The notes under the pieces: model-generated
Told to the model about the DNA's origin: nothing
Seen by the model: only the letters and a program-made list of their open reading frames with translations
The model's database searches: none
Source of the DNA: Planctomycetaceae bacterium UBA4732
GTDB taxonomy: Bacteria; Planctomycetota; Planctomycetia; Gemmatales; Gemmataceae
Assembly: GCA_002404095.1 (NCBI GenBank)
Contig: DHJA01000088.1
Coordinates: 1 to 11,032, forward strand
Direction of reading: 5' to 3'
DNA: 11,032 nt
Shown here: piece by piece, positions 7,120 to 11,032 of the stretch
Layout of the letters: the number at the start of each line of letters is the position of its first letter
How positions within the stretch are numbered: the stretch's first letter is position 1
Made by a program: the position numbers and the translations under genes

Positions 7120-7126
7120 AGGAGGT
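7120..7126 (+). promoter_or_regulatory. Strong Shine-Dalgarno AGGAGGT
   Basis: A full AGGAGGT sits 6 bases ahead of the ATG at 7133. It is the strongest ribosome binding site in the window and fixes the start of the following gene. It implies efficient translation of that gene relative to the neighbouring GTG-start genes. Confidence 0.75.
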
Positions 7127-7132
7127 AGAAAC

Positions 7133-7756
7133 ATGCCTTTCGCGTCTTACACTTCCATCGGCGACGTCGCCCACGCCTATCACCTTGAGTGTCGCCAGGA
7201 GGAATTTGTCGCGCCCATTGCTACCTCAATCAGCGATTATTTCCGTTCCGAACTGGCATTCAATCTCCTTGAAATGCCTACTCGGATGGGCGAGTATTCC
7301 GTTACCGAGACGTTAATTTTTCCCATCTTGCGCGAAGTGTGGAAGCCCTTCCGGGATCGGCTGATGCTGTGGAGCCATCAAGCAATCGCCTTTGACAGCG
7401 ATCTCTGCGGCACTCCAGATTACATCGTGGCGAGACGCTCCCCGTTAGGAGCGCTGTTCTTTGATTTGCCCTACCTTCTAGTGGTCGAAGCTAAGAAGGA
7501 TGATTTTGAGCGCGGGTCGGGGCAGTGCCTGGCGGCGATGCTCGCGGCCCAAAAGTTGAATGGCGTCCCCGATTCCACTATGTATGGCGCGGCTAGCAAC
7601 GGCCGGGTCTGGGAATTCGCTCGCCTCCAGGGAACTGTGTACACGCTTGACCCTCGTCTCTACTTAGCGCAGGAACTGGACGGCCTTGCCGCCGCACTCC
7701 AATTCGTGCTGTCGCAATGCCAAGATGAAGCGGCGCGCTATCCGCACGCCGCATGA
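7133..7756 (+). CDS. PD-(D/E)XK-like hypothetical protein
   Basis: A 207-residue soluble protein with no signal peptide or membrane segment that I do not recognise by name. It carries the layout of a PD-(D/E)XK nuclease core: E59 in ETLIFPILREVW, then GTPDYIV (P95-D96), LLVVEAKKDDFE (E119-A-K121) and Q131 in a following helix. This resembles the N-terminal domain of type I restriction HsdR subunits, but as a stand-alone domain. The start is ATG at 7133 behind a strong AGGAGGT. It sits 20 bases after the YraN gene and 13 bases before tyrS, so it is likely co-transcribed with both. Nuclease activity is inferred from motifs; substrate and role are unknown. Confidence 0.75.
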   Translation: MPFASYTSIGDVAHAYHLECRQEEFVAPIATSISDYFRSELAFNLLEMPTRMGEYSVTETLIFPILREVWKPFRDRLMLWSHQAIAFDSDLCGTPDYIVARRSPLGALFFDLPYLLVVEAKKDDFERGSGQCLAAMLAAQKLNGVPDSTMYGAASNGRVWEFARLQGTVYTLDPRLYLAQELDGLAAALQFVLSQCQDEAARYPHAA

Positions 7757-7769
7757 AGGAACTCGCGTC

Positions 7770-8981
7770 GTGAAGACCGTCGATGAACAACTCGATCTAA
7801 TCCGCCGCGGCGCCGAGCAGATCACGCCGGAGGCCGACCTGCGCCGTAAGCTCGAACGCAGCGTCCGCACCGGCACGCCGCTGCGCGTCAAGTACGGCAT
7901 CGACCCCACCGGTATCGACGTTCACCTCGGCCATACCGTTCCGTTACGGAAGCTGCGCCTGTTCCAGGAACTCGGCCACCAAGCCGTCCTCATCATCGGC
8001 AACTACACCGCCCTCGTCGGCGACCCCAGCGGCCGCGACCAAACGCGCGCGCGCCTCACGCCAGAACAAGTCGAGGCCAACGCCAAGGATTATCTCCTGC
8101 AAGTCAGCAAGGTCATCGACATTAACCGCGCGGAGGTCACGCACAACGGCGATTGGTTCGGCAAGATGACCTTCCTTGACGTGATGGCGTTGACCGCTAA
8201 GACGACCGTGCAGCGGACGTTGGAGCGCGACGACTTCACCAAGCGCTTTCGTGCCGAGCCGTCGGTGCCCATCTACTTGCACGAGTGCCTTTATCCGTTG
8301 ATGCAAGGACAGGACAGCGTTGAAGTCCGGGCCGACGTGGAACTCGGCGGCAGCGAGCAGCTATTTAACTTGATGATGGGTCGAAAGCTCCAGGAAGAGG
8401 CCGGCCAGGAACCGCAAGTCTGCCTGACGCTGCCGATCCTCCGCGGCCGCGATGGCGTGCGGCGGATGGGCAAGAGCCTCGGCAATTACGTCGGCGTCGG
8501 CGAGTCGGCCAAGGAGCAGTTCGCCAAGACCATGAGCATCCCGGATGAATTGATGCCGGATTGGTTCACCCTCTTGACCGACCACACCAAAGATGAAATT
8601 AGACAGCTCATTGAACGTCCGATGGAGGCGAAAAAGACGCTCGGCCGTGACATCGTAGGCGCTTATTACGGTACGGACGCGGCCGTTCAGGCCCAGAGCG
8701 AATGGGAAAAGCAATTCTCTGGACGACAAGACCCAACTCAGATCGATGAAGTACAAATAGCGGCGTCGAACCTGGCCGACGGTAAGATCGCCGTGTCGAA
8801 GCTCCTGGTGCTGCTGAATCTGGCCAAGAGCAACAACGAAGCGCGCCGTCACATCCAAAGCGGCGGCGTGACCATCGGCCCCGACCGCGAGAAGGCGACC
8901 GATCCCAATCAGGTCGTGGCAGTGGCCGACGGCCTGGTGGTGCGCTTCGGCCGGAGAATCGTAAGGGTGCGGTTAACATGA
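7770..8981 (+). CDS. tyrS: Tyrosyl-tRNA synthetase
   Basis: A 403-residue class I aminoacyl-tRNA synthetase that charges tRNA-Tyr with tyrosine in the cytoplasm. The HIGH-type motif is H52-LGH in GIDVHLGHTVPLRKL. The KMSKS-type motif is R232-MGKS-236 in RRMGKSLGNYVG. A C-terminal S4-type RNA-binding region contains KLLVLLNLAKSNNEARRHIQSGGV. This matches the TyrRS group with a KMGKS-like loop. I place the start at GTG 7770 (MKTVDEQLDLIRRG), preceded by AAGGA at 7756-7760; an ATG at 7686 would add 28 non-conserved residues overlapping the previous gene. It ends in an ATGA overlap with the next gene. Confidence 0.96.
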   Translation: MKTVDEQLDLIRRGAEQITPEADLRRKLERSVRTGTPLRVKYGIDPTGIDVHLGHTVPLRKLRLFQELGHQAVLIIGNYTALVGDPSGRDQTRARLTPEQVEANAKDYLLQVSKVIDINRAEVTHNGDWFGKMTFLDVMALTAKTTVQRTLERDDFTKRFRAEPSVPIYLHECLYPLMQGQDSVEVRADVELGGSEQLFNLMMGRKLQEEAGQEPQVCLTLPILRGRDGVRRMGKSLGNYVGVGESAKEQFAKTMSIPDELMPDWFTLLTDHTKDEIRQLIERPMEAKKTLGRDIVGAYYGTDAAVQAQSEWEKQFSGRQDPTQIDEVQIAASNLADGKIAVSKLLVLLNLAKSNNEARRHIQSGGVTIGPDREKATDPNQVVAVADGLVVRFGRRIVRVRLT

Positions 8982-9745
8982 GCGCACGCCTCCCCATGAC
9001 CGCGATCTCCCACGACTGGCCGGCCGCTCCCGCGCGGTTGAAGCCGGCTGCGGACGAGGTCCACGTCTGGAGCGCGGCGTTGGACCGCTCTCCCGCTGAG
9101 GCCGCTGATTTGAGCCGATATTTGTCGCAGGAAGAGCGCGACCGGGCCGCGCGGTTCCGTCACGCCGGTGCGCGATCCGAATTCATTATCGCCCGTGCGT
9201 TGTTGCGTCTTTTGCTTGGCGAGTGTCTTGGGCTGGAACCGCGGCGCGTCCAATTCTCGCAGACTTCGAGGGGCAAGCCGCGGCTGGCGGACTCAGAGGC
9301 GCCTCTTTGCTTCAACGTATCGCACTCCCACGGGATGGCGCTGTTCGCTTTGACCGGCCGGTGCGAAGTCGGCGTGGACGTGGAGCGCATACGGCCGTTC
9401 AGCGACGAAATGGGCTTGGCGGATCGGTTCTTCACGCCGCGCGAGGCGGCCGCGTTGCGTGCGCTCGACACGCCGCGGCGGTTGGAGACATTCTTCCGAT
9501 TGTGGACGCGAAAAGAGGCTTATTTGAAGGCGCACGGGCTGGGGCTTTCCTTCGGCTTGGAGCGGGTCGAGGTAAGCCATACCGAGGACGACCCGGCCCA
9601 CGTCGTCCACATCGACGGCGACCATGAGGCGGCGACGGCCTGGTCGCTGCGCACGCTGGCGCCGGCCTCCGGTTACGTCGGCGCGCTGGCCCTCCAAGCG
9701 CATGATTATCGGCTATTCTGCTGGCGGCTGCCCGACTTTAGCTGA
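8978..9745 (+). CDS. Sfp-type 4'-phosphopantetheinyl transferase
   Basis: A 255-residue enzyme that moves phosphopantetheine from CoA to a serine on carrier proteins, activating acyl, polyketide or peptide carriers. Family motifs are FNVSHSHG (112-119), GVDVE (132-136, with metal-binding D134 and E136) and WTRKEAYLK (176-184, with E180 and K184). The length fits the Sfp/Gsp group rather than the shorter AcpS. The ATG at 8978 overlaps the tyrS stop as ATGA, so translation is probably coupled. No carrier protein or synthase gene is in the window, so its substrate is unknown. Its 3' end overlaps the convergent flavoprotein gene by 33 bases. Confidence 0.93.
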   Translation: MSARLPMTAISHDWPAAPARLKPAADEVHVWSAALDRSPAEAADLSRYLSQEERDRAARFRHAGARSEFIIARALLRLLLGECLGLEPRRVQFSQTSRGKPRLADSEAPLCFNVSHSHGMALFALTGRCEVGVDVERIRPFSDEMGLADRFFTPREAAALRALDTPRRLETFFRLWTRKEAYLKAHGLGLSFGLERVEVSHTEDDPAHVVHIDGDHEAATAWSLRTLAPASGYVGALALQAHDYRLFCWRLPDFS

Positions 9746-10972
9746 CGCGCCGCCCGCCAACCAACCCGTACTCCACGCCGCCTGGAAGTTGTAGCCGCCT
9801 ATTGGGCCGTCCAGGTCGAGCAACTCGCCGGCGATGTAAAGGTTCGGAACGAGCTTGCTTTGCATGGTCCGCGAATCGACCTCGGCGAGGGCGACGCCGC
9901 CGGCCGTGACCTCCGCTTTGCCGAAACCGAGCGTACCCGACACCGGCAATGACAGGCGTTTTAGACAGGCGACGAGACGAGCGCGGTCAGGCCGGCTCAG
10001 AGCCGCCGCCTTGCGGTCGGCGGGCAAACCGGCTTGCGGCAACAGCACATCACACAGTCGTCGTGGTAGAAACGTCATCAACACGGCCGCAAGCTGCTTC
10101 TTTCCCGACGCGGCCGTTTCAACACGCAGATGTTCGTCAAGGTCCGCCTCTTTCCAGGTCGGCAGAAAGTCCATTTCCAGCCCAAGGGATCGCGGTCGCG
10201 CATGACCGCTTACCACCCGGCTGAGGTCGAGGACGACCGGGCCAGTCAATCCGAAGTGCGCGAACAGCATAGAGCCTCTCGCACCTTGCAGGACCTCTTT
10301 CTCCTCCATTACGCGCAGACCCACGTCGGGCAATGTCACGCCGCGCAACTCCGTGACCCACGGGGCGTCCACGGTAATCGGCACAAGGGCCGGGCGCGGC
10401 GGAACGATGGTATGGCCGAAACGGGCGGTAAAGGCGTAGCCGTCGCCGGTGGTCCCGCTGCCGGGATACGATTTACCGCCAGTGGTGAGGATGACGCAAG
10501 TGGCGCTGACAACCCGGCGCGGCGTGGTCAGCATGAATCCGGGCGATTCCGGCTGAAGATCATTAACGGGTTCTTCCAGCGCCAGGGTCGCGTCGGTGCG
10601 TCGCAATCGCTTTAATAAAGCGTCCAGTACGTCCAATGCTTTGTTGCTAACGGGGAAGATTTTGCCCGTCTCTTCCACCTTGAGCGCGACGCCCTCCGCC
10701 TCGAAAAGGTCGATGGTGTCTTGTACGCCGAGGGCGGCGAGGGCGGAGTGCAAGAATCGCCCCGGAGGCCCGTAAGCGGCGATGATGCCGCGCTCGTCGG
10801 TGGCCTGTGTGACATTGCAGCGCGTGCCGCCGGACATGAGGATTTTGACGCCGGGCTTGCGGTTCTTCTCAAGGACCAGCACGCGCCGCCCGCATTCGGC
10901 CGCGCGGATGGCGGCCAACAAGCCGGCCGCGCCGGCGCCGACGACGACAATATCCCAATCGGTGTTCAACAT
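9713..10972 (-). CDS. HI0933/YhiN (BaiN) family flavoprotein
   Basis: A 419-residue predicted NAD(P)/FAD-dependent oxidoreductase of the HI0933/YhiN family, of which BaiN is a member. The N-terminus has the dinucleotide-binding GAGAAG (G12, G14, G17), acidic E35 at the end of strand 2, and the family signature GVKILMSGGTRCNVT (41-55). TTGGKSYPGSGTTGDGY in the middle and PNLYIAGELLDLDGPIGGYNFQAAWSTG near the C-terminus are also characteristic. The physiological substrate is not established for most members. The gene reads toward the phosphopantetheinyl transferase gene and overlaps its end (9713-9745). The start is ATG at 10970-10972 on the minus strand; no clear Shine-Dalgarno is visible before it. 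Confidence 0.93.
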   Translation of the reverse strand: MLNTDWDIVVVGAGAAGLLAAIRAAECGRRVLVLEKNRKPGVKILMSGGTRCNVTQATDERGIIAAYGPPGRFLHSALAALGVQDTIDLFEAEGVALKVEETGKIFPVSNKALDVLDALLKRLRRTDATLALEEPVNDLQPESPGFMLTTPRRVVSATCVILTTGGKSYPGSGTTGDGYAFTARFGHTIVPPRPALVPITVDAPWVTELRGVTLPDVGLRVMEEKEVLQGARGSMLFAHFGLTGPVVLDLSRVVSGHARPRSLGLEMDFLPTWKEADLDEHLRVETAASGKKQLAAVLMTFLPRRLCDVLLPQAGLPADRKAAALSRPDRARLVACLKRLSLPVSGTLGFGKAEVTAGGVALAEVDSRTMQSKLVPNLYIAGELLDLDGPIGGYNFQAAWSTGWLAGGASAKVGQPPAE

Positions 10973-11032
10973 ATGTCGCAGTCTTGCATCGGAACATTAC
11001 TCCGGCGAGAGGCGTCGTTTAGCCGCGACCCG

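Noticed and set aside
7686..7769. Upstream ATG extending TyrRS by 28 residues
   Set aside because: The extra residues (MPPHSNSCC...) are unlike the family and overlap the preceding gene; GTG at 7770 with AAGGA fits the conserved N-terminus.
10973..11032. Start of another gene or promoter at the right edge
   Set aside because: The 60 bases show no convincing -35/-10 pair, ribosome binding site or coding signal.

Overview
The window looks like a piece of a planctomycete chromosome, probably near the Gemmatales. This is inferred from the GC-rich sequence, the protein flavour of Ffh, RpsP, TrmD, RplS and TyrRS, the ffh-rpsP-trmD-rplS order without rimM, and intergenic palindromes of a kind I associate with that phylum. 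No rRNA, tRNA, transposase or convincing CRISPR array was seen.

Left (1-3515): after a GC-rich repeat region (two 38-bp direct repeats 75 bp apart) comes a two-gene unit with a 3-bp gap. It encodes a 672-aa HerA-type hexameric ATPase/DNA translocase and a 444-aa NurA-like nuclease that carries a four-cysteine zinc ribbon. HerA and NurA together resect DNA ends in archaea, and bacterial HerA-plus-nuclease pairs are often anti-phage systems. This pair is the most interesting content of the window and a candidate defence or DNA-processing module placed beside a housekeeping locus.

Middle (3516-7112): a predicted sigma70-like promoter precedes a translation and secretion cluster: ffh (SRP GTPase), rpsP (S16), trmD (tRNA m1G37 methyltransferase), rplS (L19) and a YraN/UPF0102 nuclease-fold protein. 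A perfect 24-bp inverted repeat lies between rpsP and trmD, the place rimM occupies in the E. coli operon. trmD and rplS overlap by 29 bp.

Right (7113-11032): a small unrecognised PD-(D/E)XK-like protein with a strong ribosome binding site is followed by tyrS (GTG start) and an Sfp-type phosphopantetheinyl transferase overlapping tyrS through ATGA. A convergent HI0933/YhiN (BaiN)-type flavoprotein on the minus strand overlaps the end of the transferase gene by 33 bp. The last 60 bases, upstream of the flavoprotein gene, show nothing I can name.
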